Assembly (NCBI GenBank): GCA_963576785.1
Contig: OY756141.1
Coordinates: 1,488,001-1,552,000 of the forward strand
Source: Chlorophyllum brunneum
Taxonomy: Eukaryota; Basidiomycota; Agaricomycetes; Agaricales; Agaricaceae
Length of the DNA stretch: 64,000 nucleotides
Direction: 5' to 3'
Shown here: positions 1-11,818 of the stretch, piece by piece
Layout: every line of letters starts with the position of its first letter
Numbering within the stretch: position 1 is the first letter of the stretch
Program-made: the position numbers and the translations under genes
Notes under the pieces: model-generated
Databases searched by the model: none
What the model saw: the letters and a program-made list of their open reading frames with translations, nothing else
What the model was told of the DNA's origin: nothing

Positions 1-1
1 A

Positions 2-492
2 GAGTCCGTTCCACATACCGTAGCACCAGGTCCAGGCGTCCCGCACACAACGGCGACCACCGCGCCCCTACCACGGCACCAGCTACTGAACGTCATCATT
101 CCTGACCTTTCCCAACCCGATCCCGAACCTCCCGTCGAAGTTGTACGTTACCTCCTTCACGTCATGCTTCCGTGCCTTAGACTTCTCGTTAGCCATATGT
201 TCCCGATTTCTGGGACTCGACCATGTTCGAGAAACAAGCCGCACCTGTTGCCTCGGAGGATCTCCCGAAGGTGGTGGTGGTTGGTGGTTTGAGCACCTAT
301 GGGGGTGGCCCGACGCACAATCTCGAAACCTTCTCCGATGACGAAACCGTTGTTGCAAACGGGACATCTGGGTCCAGGGAGCAGCCCCAAAAGTCTGCGA
401 CAGAGACTGGTCTCCTTGAGGATATTACTCAGGACCTTGGTGTGCCTCCACCAAAGGAGCTGAAGCGGTCCTTCTGGAAGATTTTTTCGTAG
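2..492 (+). CDS. 3' end of an unrecognised gene (partial, truncated by window start)
   Basis: Two exons are visible, 2-142 and 193-492, joined by a 50-bp intron (GTACGT..TTAG) that moves the reading frame from frame 2 to frame 1. The visible protein is about 146 residues. The first part is rich in Pro, Thr and Ala; after the junction it reads PYVPDFWDST, then a patch with PKVVVVGGLSTYGGG, and it closes with PPKELKRSFWKIFS and a stop. The conserved-looking aromatic motif at the splice junction and the basic-aromatic C-terminus support a real coding end. I do not recognise the family, and no function is proposed. The upstream part of the gene is outside the window. The next gene, COA8, starts about 50 bp after the stop on the same strand. 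Confidence 0.6.
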
Positions 493-542
493 AGCATAAT
501 GTACCATTAACGTTATTGATCTAAATTTACCCACGACCCGTT

Positions 543-1159
543 ATGCTCCTTCCACCACCAACATCTGTACTCCGCGCACACTCTCGCCTCTTCCACACCT
601 CGCTGCGTCGTACACATCTCGTCGCAGCACCAGACCCCGTCTCCCATATGCGCCCAATCATCTACGAGGACGTACCGGCCACCACCACTGACTCCTCAAA
701 GCCCTCGCCACCCACCCTCCTCCGTCATCCCTATTCCCTTTCCGAGTTTTCCGATACCAAGCGCGGTGACCGTGCTTCTGACCTCGAACTCCAGTTCCGC
801 CTACAGAGACAACACCTTGACGCCTTCCATCACAATTTCTGGCTCGAGGTGGGTCTCTGGTCCAATTTGACCAAACCAACACCCAAGCTAATTATTTTTT
901 GTAGAGCAACTCGCGGTTTGAAGCAGCCAAACAGGCCATCCTCTCGGCGCTTCCTGAAAGTGCAACAACCCTCGACAGGGAGAATACTTTGTCGGAGTTC
1001 TATAGACAATGGGTCATGCAGGAGAAGGCTCGCACAGACACATACACTGCAGAATGGCGTCGTCGTAACATCATCCTCATCATCCTCGAAACCCGCGTTC
1101 GCTACCAAAGATTCTCTTCCCGTATCGGTAGTTTATTTTCGTCGTCAGGGAGCCATTAA
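543..1159 (+). CDS. COA8: Cytochrome c oxidase assembly factor COA8 (APOPT1 family), mitochondrial
   Basis: Exons 543-848 and 905-1159 flank a 56-bp intron (GTGGGT..GTAG); the product is about 186 residues. The family is a mitochondrial factor needed for complex IV assembly. The N-terminus (LLPPPTSVLRAHSRLFHTS) is rich in Arg, Ser and Leu with no acidic residue, as expected of a matrix-targeting presequence. It is followed by APDPVSHMRPIIY, which matches the family's 'PP-D-x-S-N-L-R-P' opening. The core continues HHNFWLE, then SNSRFEAAKQ in exon 2, then LSEFYRQWVMQEKARTDTY and AEWRRRNIILI, corresponding to the conserved 'FY-x-F-L ... W-Y-K-R-N' segment of animal COA8. The residues on both sides of the junction make a continuous family signature, which fixes the intron. 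The stop is 72 bp from the convergent NUP133 stop. Confidence 0.87.
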
Positions 1160-1231
1160 TGCGACATTACATGGATTACTATCCACAGTCAAACGAGAAG
1201 CCGCAACACCTCATACAATAACCCCACTCTG

Positions 1232-4200
1232 CTATCCCTCCCATGCAGCATCTTGACCTGCCAGCTCTCTCACCCGCAAGAACAGCTCCTCATCCAATTC
1301 CAACTCCCCCAAAGCATCCATCTCACTAGTATAGTCATCTACCATCGCCTCCAACTGCTCTGGCGACATTCCGGGCCACCTTGATGCAATCTCTTCAGGT
1401 GTTGGGATTTCGAGAGCTTCATCAGGCTTAATTTCTAGCCCCTCATTCGCCCCAGTTCTAAGAAGTTGGATGGAGAGGACACAGTAAAGCGCCGTGTTTT
1501 TGAAGCGTTCGCTGAGCTCCGCATCAGAAACGTTGGCAGTTTTCCGAATCGTATTCCAACTGTCATTCCCTTTTAGCTACCACGACCGTAGAATTGAATA
1601 AAACGCGTTTACTTGTCATGGAGGTATACTCGGCGCCAAACCGTTCGCAATGCTGACCTTTTACGGGCTTCAGGAAGATTCTGAGCTGTTGTGAGAATCT
1701 TGAACAAATGGAGAGAAACCACTGGTACTCACTGTTGCACGTGTCACTAGCTGCAGAGCCGTCGCATAGTCCTCGACGGTCTCCCCGTTGTCTTTGAGGG
1801 TCAGCACGTCGGCGGCATCTTCAATTGACAGTGCCTTGCCCTGCAAAAGGTGTCTCACGAGATCCTTGAAAATCTAGTCGGGCGTTTGAGGTTTGACTTT
1901 GATCCATAAGTTTTTAAAAACAACTTACATTCAACATCCCCTTCCTTTCCGCAAGTCCATCACCCTTGGCCTTGACAATAATATCAATCTGACTGTCAAA
2001 CGAATGCCGTCCACGGATCCCTGCCAGTGCGGACTTGAAATCCTCTGCCAGCGCCTCATGCACACTAACAAAGTCAAGCTCATCGTGAAACCCTTAGCGA
2101 AAACATGAATGGTACGTCCTGTGGTGTAATCAAATCAACCTGCTCACAATCAAGTGTCCTCTCGCTTGGAGGTGCTCCGTTATCGTATACTTGAGCCAGG
2201 TGCGCTAACTTGCCGATACTCAGCATGAGCTAGGTTTGATCATTAATTCAACACCTCATCGGCATGAAAGACACCCACATGCTTAGATTCCAAATTCACC
2301 GCACCTTGTGCCTCTTTCAACAAAGTACCAGAAGCAGCACTAAACCTCCTCTTCCCGATGTCATGCAGCCACGAAACCGAAGGATTCGGCCGCTCCTTGA
2401 AGAACTTGTCCACATACCCCCTCTCATCATCCTGCGAGAACATTATACGCAGTTCACCATGCTGAACATACCATTGGCATAGCTCCCTAGTAAAATCTTC
2501 TTTGAATCGGTCGACATATGCTTGTATTCTTTCCGCGTTGGGATTTTGTTCAGCTGGATAGACGAGATCACGGTGGCAGAGTGCTGCTAAACTGCTGAAG
2601 TCGCGGTATTGTTCCGCAAGAGCGAATGCGGCCTTTTCATGTCCACACCGTCCTAATTTCTATTGGTAATTACGATCGTCAATCGTAAAATTTTGACTTA
2701 CTTAGGGTTTCCAAAACTTCCGGCCTGAGCAGAGCGAACCTCTGTTCCAATTCCTCCCGATCTCTCTTAACGCTAGGCTCTTCCGCGGCAGCACCGCTGC
2801 CATAAATTTAGTATCTTGTCTGAAAGGGAGAAAAGCACGGCACTGACCTTCCCAACCAGTCCAACCTTTCCTGAATACACGCAAACAGGATCTCTGCAAG
2901 ATCCGCAAGTTGGGTGTATGGCTCTCCTCGCGTTTGCTGAGTCCCTCCACTCGTACTCTGGACCTCTGATGCCGTCGTTGAAGCATCAAACAATGCAAGC
3001 ACAACGTCAATAATTGAAGGTCGGCTCGTCCAGGGTTTAATCATCGGTAACTCTATCCCGTAAACACCCAAATTATAAACCCGGTAATCAAACGCGGAAC
3101 GCAGGACGCTGATTACAATGCGATTTGCCTCAGGCAAGAATTCGACAATATTGCGACCGGTGTTGCGTGCAGCGGTATTTGCGGCGTCCTTGACCTTTTT
3201 GACGAGCCGACCAATATCGACTGCACGGAGACGGAAGAACGCACGTAACACATCTTCATGTGAGCCTTCCCCGACTTCGGCCATATATTCATGCACAGCA
3301 TCATTCAGCACGCTAAACTGAGGGTTGGTGCTAGAGGTAAAAGAAAAATGAGTGGGTTGCGCAACAGAATTGGGCTCTCACATACGCGAGGAGGTCATTG
3401 TATTGTACCCATAGCTGGTGTGCCGCATACAGCTTCTCGGCGTCTGTTGCAAGCTGTTGTCTGCTCCTTTGAGAAATCTACGAGAGTTCAACCTTTATAT
3501 TCCAATCCCCAAGTTGAATATCCTCACCTTGCCAAGAACAGCATTATCATTTATAAATTGAATCAACCAACTGAGTCTTTCTTTCCGACTAATCAACTGC
3601 GATGTCAAGTCATGATTCTTCCGCACAACCTCTGAAGCTGATTCAGGGTTGTACCGCTGCACCGAATACTACAAAAAGTCAGAAACGCACCGGAACGAAG
3701 AACAGCATCACTAAGCTGTTCAGCCCCTTGCATCAGGCTTTCTGCATCAACTTCAGGAGGAAAACTGAAATGAAGCGGGTTCTGTTCCAATAGCCTCAGT
3801 GAACAGATATTTTGGTACGATGAAAGCCGCTAACTTCAGGGAGAGAGCCATATAATATAGCCTGCATCATTGTTGCCTTGATGAGGTTGGTATGGCCGGT
3901 CCTAAGAGATGTCTCAGCCAGACAGAATTCATGAGGTTAATGGGAACACTCACACGTAGTCAAAAGCGTCAATCCTCTCGACATCCACCACAACCCGCAT
4001 CATTGTCGACGCAGTCAGCATGAGCAACGTGCCGTCTGACTCATAAGTACCAATACCCAATGTTCTGTCGCTCGTAGATTTGAGTTCTAATCGATCCCGG
4101 TATTCCGGATCTATATCCTGGTTAACTCGTATACGGGTGATGACTGAAGAAGCTACATGCCCCGAGCAATAAGTGCTACCGCATCGCCAAACTGTACAAC

Positions 4201-5763
4201 GACAACAGCAGCATTGGCCAAAAATTGTATCCGAGGATGTGTTGGTGCACCGCTTGTGGCAGTCTTTAGAGGACAAAAAGGATAAGGGGGACTTGAAGTA
4301 AAGGCAACTGGGTATATACTCACTGTCTGGTATGGAACGGTCTTCGTGCTCTCGATTTTGAAGGTATCCCCGTACACCGATAATCTGACCAAAGCGAAGA
4401 CTCGGCGCGTTCCAGTGTCAGTCGACATTAACGAAACCTCTTCCGTATGCGCATACGAGACGAGTACCACAAGTTTATCCTCGCTACAAGCAGTTCAAAT
4501 CAACTCGACTTGCCGGGGAAAAAGCAACGTACCCCTCAAACCCAAGATCGATCAACTCAAAGTCCATTGACTGGTCTCGCTCTTCCTTAATCCCGAACTC
4601 GTCCTTTACACCCGACTTCAACAACCCCACGACATTCCTATCCAGTAACAACTCCTCCCACCCTTCAGGTTTCAGCTCCCACTTCTGTATCCTCTCACTG
4701 ACTAAAACCCAGACTTCCCGTTCGCCCGTAGCTGAAGGTTTTCCTAGGGCAATTGAGCTCACATACGCGTTCATGGCGTCTGCAGGCCTAAGATCTGACG
4801 AGCCAAAAAATGACGGAATGAAACGCGAGAGGGACAGGGAAGACGTAGGACGAGCAAAGAGATGGGCAACAAGGTGATATTTGCCTCCGGTTGGTGTCAG
4901 AGTTAGCCGAAAGAGGTGTCCAGAGGACGTTGATGTGATAAATGCTTGGGCCTCCGAAACTCAACATTCGAAGCCAGTCAACCGTAGAAATGAACAAACT
5001 CACATCTACTCGAACGAAATTGGTCACATGTTCGTCCTCCTTCAGATCCAGATTCATCGTAGAATAGTTCTCGCCACCTGCCAAACCCATGCTAATGCTT
5101 TCCCAGAGGCGAACCTGGCCCGAGAGTGAAACGAGGATAAGACCCGGCTCGCGCGATGGTCCGTGTGGGATGAACGTATGAAAAGGTGGATTCGCGCCTG
5201 CATCATCCTGCGGACACGAAAATATGTAACAAGTGGGAGTACCGCGAATTGCCTGGCGAATGCAATGATGAATAAATGTGTGATTCGGACTCAAGAGAAG
5301 GATACCTGAACATGTTGCCACACGAAACATGTTTGTACGGACGCTACGAGCGCGAATCCTGTGACGGTATCAACGGAGCCGGTATATAGATCCTTGAAGA
5401 AGTCTAAGGGACACCACCACATGAGCCAACATACATCAGTCGTACAGAGATGTTCGTACCGGCACTTCGAAGCACCTGCTTCACCTCCACAGGTAAACTA
5501 GCATAGAATGAGACTGTCAACTCGTCAGATTTGGCATATATTGATTCTCCATATGCTCTTGTAGTGCTTCGTTCTGTCGCTACAGACTCCGTCTCGTCAA
5601 TATCCATAAGCGTTGGTTGCCGATCATTTTGACCGGGAGAGCCGGGACTCGACGCTGTCTTTTGGGTATTAGCCAACCTGGATGATTTTCGCACAGGAGA
5701 GCTGGCCTTTTGACGCAGCCTCGACGACCGACGCGGTGCTGGAGAAGGAGAAAAAGTGGCCAT
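1232..5763 (-). CDS. NUP133: Nucleoporin NUP133 (outer-ring Y-complex scaffold)
   Basis: A multi-exon gene of about 4.5 kb. The chosen ATG (5761-5763) gives MATFSPSPAPRRSSRLRQK, a basic disordered N-tail. Next come GESIYAKSDELTVSFYASLP and, after an intron, DLYTGSVDTVTGFALVASVQ and CFVWQHVQ, typical of the Nup133/Nup155-type N-terminal beta-propeller. Further propeller blades include GTPTCYIFSCPQDD and VWVLVSERIQKWELKPEGW. Exons from about 4470 down to 1232 encode a long alpha-helical region ending DEELFLRVRELAGQDAAWEG. The family is a structural subunit of the nuclear pore Y-complex, with the propeller at the nuclear envelope and the C-terminal solenoid binding other Y-complex subunits. Exon limits in the helical part were not all resolved. 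It converges on COA8 and lies tail-to-head with H2B upstream. Confidence 0.82.
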
Positions 5764-6023
5764 GATTACTGTCCTGGCTGTGCTTGGTTTGAAAGGAGTG
5801 GACAGCCCAAAGACTTCGGCTTGGAGACCTAACAAAACCAAACAAAAAGTCCAGAAACGTGAGACTTTCAAACAAGGGATTTGGACATGTCGAATGAGCA
5901 TTGATCAAAAAGGTATCATGAATAAATTAAACTGATGTACAAAAAAGACATTAAGTATATCCTGCCAATCAATATGCCCATAGGTAGAAAGCAGTCTAAG
6001 TAGGAAGAACCACCGGGAACAGC

Positions 6024-6666
<643 letters not shown>

Positions 6667-6738
6667 GGCTGAGAGTAAAGGGTACTGAAAGTGGTTGGGG
6701 AAGAAGGAGGGTAAATGGAATTAGTCTGGGCGCGTCTT

Positions 6739-6832
6739 CTTATATGTGCCGCCGCGGTTGCGGACCTTGAATTTCCAATTAGCTCGTCACGTGTAATCAA
6801 CAGCCTTGATCACAGAACGCGTCTCTCACGTG
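6739..6832 (-). promoter_or_regulatory. Putative H2B promoter elements: TATA-like box, CCAAT, two CACGTG palindromes
   Basis: Read on the minus strand, a TATAAG box (6739-6744) lies about 73 bp upstream of the H2B ATG. A CCAAT motif (plus strand 6775-6779) and two CACGTG palindromes (6788-6793 and 6827-6832) follow within 90 bp. The spacing is plausible for an H2B promoter, but the interval also abuts the 3' end of the neighbouring methyltransferase gene. The motifs are seen directly; their use is inferred. Confidence 0.4.
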
Positions 6833-6890
6833 ATCGTGACCCAGATGAATTTATTAGGCAGTACAGATGCACGCTGCGAATCCTCCAGGC

Positions 6891-7933
6891 TTATTTCTTC
6901 TGCGCAATAACAACCCAACACTGATAGGGGTAGTGGAAGGTCCCGGCAGCTTCGTCAATCCACTCTTTGCCTTCACCCACCTTAACTATATCCCTGAGTT
7001 TCTGACAAACCCCCTCCTTTTCGTCAGGCGGAATGATTGCAATGTAACTCTTGCTACATGCTCTGTCGACCACACTATCTTCCGTCGCTATGAGTGAATA
7101 TGGCCACACGAACTCTTCAGGAGATCCAAAGAATTTCTTGTAAGACAGGGTATCGAAAGTCTGTCTCCATAGGAAATGGCGAAATTGAGGCGAGCCCTGC
7201 TCATGCTGTTCGATTGTGTTTCTGACGTGAGCTACCCATCCCGCTGCATCCCTGTAGATCAAGGTGAGTGAATACAAATGTAAGCAGTGCATCCCATCAA
7301 CCTGTCTTCTAGATTCCAAACATACGCCACCGTGCCATGTGGTTTGAGGATCCGCGCGAATTCAGCGGAGGCGAGATCATAATCTGGGCACCAGTGGTAA
7401 GCCTGGAGGCAGATTGAGTCAGATACCTTGTTCCAAGTCAGGGAATTTATGGCGGATTTACGATACCTGTGCAATCACGACGAGATCAGCCCATCCAGTT
7501 TCGACTCCAGTGGTTTGAAAGGTCCCCCCCTGCAGATGAACACGACCGTCATTTACCGATTTCGCAAAGGCATCGCGCATGCCCGCGCTGGGCTCGACCG
7601 CGATGTATTCTTTGATGGATTTATTCCATTCGGGATTGGCCAGCAACGCTCTCGTGAATATTCCAGTTCCAGATCCAATCCTTTTCCGGGTATCACCATC
7701 GGTCGTACTCCGGGAATAGTCTGGTAAACTACTCACTCGGCGATGTTGTAAGGCCCCGGGTTTCTCAAGGCCCTACGGATATGTTCTAGAGCGGTGGGTT
7801 GGTAGCTGGGGCGAGCACTGCGCGAATAAGCTCAGGATAAGAGCGGAGGTGATAATGTGGAGACGTACCGATCGTAGAGCTCGTTAGTACCAGTACCGAA
7901 ACCCTCTTGGGCGATGGCATGGACGAGAGCCAT
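6891..7933 (-). CDS. SAM-dependent class I methyltransferase (type 11 / Crg1-like)
   Basis: Exons join to MALVHAIAQEGFGTGTNELY, a short substrate-entry helix (QPTALEHIRRALRNPG), then motif I as EIGSGTGIFTRALL, which binds S-adenosylmethionine, and EYIAVEPSAGMRDAF (acidic motif II). After that come WADLVVIAQAYHWCPDYDLA (post-I region with the YHW signature of the family), FARILKPHGTVAYVWNLEDR (motif III) and a C-terminal cap ending YPYQCWVVIAQKK. The junction at EIGSGTG is produced by a 5'-GTGAGT intron inside the motif, which supports the model. The family includes yeast Crg1 and trans-aconitate-type enzymes; the substrate here cannot be told. It is divergent from LCB4, with 260 bp between start codons. 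An in-frame extension upstream of the chosen ATG (to 8041) is less likely. Confidence 0.82.
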
Positions 7934-8193
7934 TTTGTCCTGGGTAGAGTGTGGGTGAGAAAAGGATGTATTTCTGTGAGAGACGAACATCGAACTTGAT
8001 TGCGCCATTATGGGCTTTTCCCTGGTTTCCATATCCATCACATCATCTACAACAAAGCGAGATGGGTGGAGCTTGGCGGGACTGCAAGGGACAGACGAAG
8101 CAGGGTGATAGTCTGTCAGAGGCCATAGCGACTATTTCCAGACAAATGACGCCCGACGGCTTGCCCTGTTCTCTCACCACCATATTCTCTCCC

Positions 8194-10203
8194 ATGGACA
8201 TACAGATCGTATCGTCCCAGTTTACATTTTCCCTCAAACTCACCGAGACCTCGCTTGCTGTAAACGACGGAGGCATGCATACGTTCATCCTCTCGTTTAT
8301 TTCGGCTGACCTCGCATCCATTCAGAGTTCCCCGAACTCACTGTGCCACATCACCACATCCTTGCGAGCAGCTATGACGACGAGGAGCACCTCATGCATG
8401 TCTCATACCTAGTCGACAAGAGGGATAGGAAGAAAGGAACATCACTGGCACTCGTGAAGGTAGTTGGAACAGTGCAGGACGAAGTACAGGCTTTTGAGTG
8501 GGCAGAGAAACTGATGAGCACAGTATATGAAAGTGAGCTCGAGTTTAATTTCCGGAGGCCTCTGTTCAATGACGTCCGCAGGTTATGGCATCCAACGGTC
8601 ACGTCGACTGCGAGTCCTCGTCAACCCACATGGAGGAGTCGTGCGTCACCCTTGCAATCTCCTGTTTTGCATGCTCCACTAATCCATGAACAGAAAAAGG
8701 GTGCTGTCGTGTTCTCATCCACGGTCGAGCCTATTTTCCGTGCAGCCGGATGCCAACTTCATGTTACTCGTGTGTATCACCCTCCTCCCCCCGGTTCTCG
8801 CCTTTACCTATTGTCTACAGACACTACGCATAATGGCCACGCGCACGACATTGCCAAGGACCTCGCAACCAACTACGACGCTGTTGTAACGGTGTCTGGT
8901 GATGGCCTTATACATGAAGTGCTCAATGGGTTTGCTGAGCACGCCGATCCCCTCAAAGCGTTTAGCATACCGGTAGCACCCATACCCACTGGTTCCGGAA
9001 ATGGCCTCTCACTAAACCTCCTTGGTGCAGAGGTGAGCGAGTCCGGATTGCCGTCGAACGAACCCAATCTCACGACATTCAGGATGGTTTCGATGTCACA
9101 AAAGCCGCTCTAAACGTCATTAAAGGCGCGTATCTATGCTTCCCTAGTGAATCTTCTGCTGACGCTACTCTAGGACAACCAATGAAAGTGGATCTATTTT
9201 CGTTTACACAGGGCGACAACAGATCGATATCTTTCATGTCACAATCTTTGGGACTCATGGCTGACCTCGATGTTGGAACCGAACATTTACGTTGGATGGG
9301 TGATACACGTTTCGTCGTGGGCCTGCTGCGTGGAAGTGCGTTGAACACTGATCAATTCCATTTTACCCGCCGTACTGATAATTCAATGTTTAGTTATCCA
9401 ATTCAAAGCATGCCCCGTTCAACTATCTTACAAGGCTGTTGAAAACGATAAACTCAAAATGGCTGAAAGCGTTTCGTTGCGTCGAAAGAGCAAGAAATCA
9501 GCACCTGCAAAGGATGCATCCCCTGCCGCATCCGAGAGTGATGTTGCCGAGACATTACCGCCACTTAAGTTCCAGCCGGAGGACAGCGAGGGCTGGACGA
9601 CATTCGATGAACCTCTGCTATACGTTTATGCTGGCAAGGGACCCTTCGTTGGGCGGTAAGTAGAATGCACTCGACCCACAAATATTGATCGACTAGAGCA
9701 AAAACTGCTAGGGACTACATGGCCTTTCCGGTTTCGTTACCTGACGATGGCCTAATTGATGTTATGGCAATGCCATTGGTGAGTGATATTTTTGTCGAAC
9801 CTTGGTGTTCCCGTCGCTGACCGTACCAGTCCTCAAGGAGGGATGTTATCGCGGGCATGGCGGGTGCAAACAAAGGGGACAGTTATTGGTTACCAAAGGT
9901 GAGCCGAGAGTCAGCTGCTTCCTCTCGTTTGTCGCTTGCCCACACCTGTCGCAGCTTCATTATGTCAAAGCCCATGCATATAGAGTGAAACCCCTCAAGA
10001 AAAAGGGACACCTCGCTGTTGACGGCGAAATATACCCCTTCAAGGAATTCCAAGTGGAAGTCCACCAGTGCCTAGGCACTCTACTTAGCCCTTATGGGCA
10101 TTATGCCGTCGACTTTTCTCCTCGTCCTCCTGTCAACAACGAAAGGTCCAAGCCTTCCGAGGTTGAGAAGAAGGACGCAACTCGCAGTGCTGCAGCCATC
10201 TGA
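8194..10203 (+). CDS. LCB4: Sphingoid long-chain base kinase (sphingosine kinase, DAG-kinase fold)
   Basis: The exons read MDIQIVSSQFTFSLKLTETS at the start, then a 68-bp intron (8260-8327) and FPELTVPHHHILASSYDDEE. The catalytic region holds RLRVLVNPHGG..KKGAVVF (nucleotide loop), DAVVTVSGDGLIHEVLNGF (the SGDGxxxEVxNG signature), VAPIPTGSGNGLSLNLLG, and SQSLGLMADLDVGTEHLRW (substrate-binding Asp region). A basic, Ser-rich insert (SLRRKSKKSAPAKD) precedes DEPLLYVYAGKGPFVG; the C-terminal half of the fold ends with HLAVDGEIYPFKEFQVEVHQ. The enzyme phosphorylates sphinganine or phytosphingosine to long-chain base phosphates at membranes. The first exon is short, so the ATG at 8194 is a reasoned choice. 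All key motifs are intact. Confidence 0.9.
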
Positions 10204-10589
10204 TCGTCTCACAGGACCGTGTAGGATAATGTTATTCATTCACATTCTATTGATACCCCTCCTCGCGACCTCCGCCCATCGCCTAATTGATGATTCACTG
10301 TTCATAATTATATTCTAATATCGCCCCCATACAGGACATTTGTGTATCCGGTACTGATATAGTATAGTAGGCTGCAGTAGGTACCACCGGCAACCAACTG
10401 CTTAACGTTTAGTGCTATGATCGTTTCCCGTGATAACAGGTTAATATTTCAAGCGGTTGTACCCTGTGGGCATAAAGGAAGAGCTTCGAACTCAGCAGCA
10501 TGACAGATCAGTCTTCTCTGGGCGCGCCTATGAACTGGAGTAATATATAATCACCCGAATATCCAGCCTGAAGCCTGACCCTTGCTAAC
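10204..10589. other. Intergenic, LCB4 3' flank and HTD2 promoter
   Basis: This 386-bp stretch is A/T-richer than its neighbours and lies between two genes on the same strand. I see no open frame with family resemblance and no repeat. A TAATATATAAT stretch lies about 40 bp before the HTD2 start codon and could serve as its core promoter. Confidence 0.5.
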
Positions 10590-11642
10590 ATGCTCCCCAG
10601 ACTCCTTCGCCGCACCCTAGGCCACATACCTAGCGGACAGAAGTATCACTCTGAAGCTCTAGATAAATGGGCCAAGAACACACCAACTGCTACACGAAGT
10701 GATAGTCTCCACTATGACAAATTATCCGACCTGTATATCACACTCCCAACACGCGACGGCACACGTAGACCCTACGTTGAGCCCAAGGCAGGCGAGCCCG
10801 CACCTTATGGCGTGCAGTGGGCCTTCTTTCACGCACGTCAACCTGAGCAATTGTTGCGCAAGGATGGAACGGACGAGGTCGTTTCACCACCGCCGCCATT
10901 TCTTCGTAGAATGTGGGCTAGTGGAAGGGTGACATGGGATAATACCAATCCATTGCTCATCGGGTCCAAAGTTAACGCAAGATTAAGCGTTGCAAATGTC
11001 AGCTTGAAGGGTGTGGAGAAGGGGAAACCTACGGTTTGGGTTACCCAGAGGCTTGAGTATGAAATGGATGGGATGAAGGGGAAACCTTCTGTGGTAGAGG
11101 AAAGGATCCATGTGTACTTTGAAGTCAAGCACGAGAGAGAGGGAAAGAAGCCTCCCCCTAAGCGTAGGTCACTCTGAATTGTTCTTGTTTTCGTTGCTCA
11201 TGTTCGCGCAGCTGTTCAGGGAATTCCCTCCTCTGTTGACTTTTCGTTCACATATGTACCGAGCGTGGTTACACTCTTTCGTTTCTCTGCTCTGATATTC
11301 AATGCGCACCATATCCACCTCGATAAGGAGTACTCGCAGAAGACAGAGGGATACCCAGGTTGGATACCCCCTTCCGACCTGTACCCCCACCACTCACTGA
11401 CCTCTCATAATACAGAACGCTTGGTGCATGGTCCTCTGACTTCCTTGATGCTTCTCGAAGCTGCCGTCTTCAAAAATCCCGATATTCGAATCAAGGCCTT
11501 TGAATATCGCGCAACTAATCCTCTGATAGTTGACAGGAAGACCACGATCAACGGGACGTGGACAAGTAGAGACACAGCTCAGTTGTGGTGTGTTGACGAA
11601 GAAGGAGTGGTTGGCATGACTGGGAAGATTACAACTGAGTAG
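10590..11642 (+). CDS. HTD2: Mitochondrial hydroxyacyl-thioester dehydratase type 2 (HTD2, hot-dog fold)
   Basis: Three exons. The first (from the ATG at 10590) encodes MLPRLLRRTLGHIP, a basic mitochondrial presequence, then EALDKWAKNTPTATRSDSLH and a hot-dog domain with PPFLRRMWASGRVTWDNTNP and VTQRLEYEMDG. Two introns follow. The last exon, joined at a GYP/ERLVHG junction, carries ERLVHGPLTSLMLLE (the LVHGPL motif of the R-specific hydratase group) and ends LWCVDEEGVVGMTGKITTE. The family removes water from 3-hydroxyacyl-ACP in mitochondrial type II fatty acid synthesis, which supplies the lipoate precursor. Some fungal relatives act on mesaconyl- or itaconyl-CoA; sequence alone does not separate these. 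It converges on PRCC, with 176 bp between stops. Confidence 0.85.
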
Positions 11643-11818
11643 GTAGTGGAGAAGTCTCGTTGGAGGGGTGGACATTACGATCGCACACATCAGTACTATG
11701 CTACATGCCATGTCGAGTCGATTTCGTTGTTACGCTTCGAGGTTCAGACCATATCTGAGCCCCATATGTTCAATATCACTTGTTCATGTCAATCAGTGAA
11801 CTACCATGTGCATATCCC

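Noticed and set aside
543..1256. Single 237-residue frame instead of COA8
   Set aside because: It reads through the 849-904 intron and leaves the family frame; the spliced product matches COA8 to its stop at 1159.
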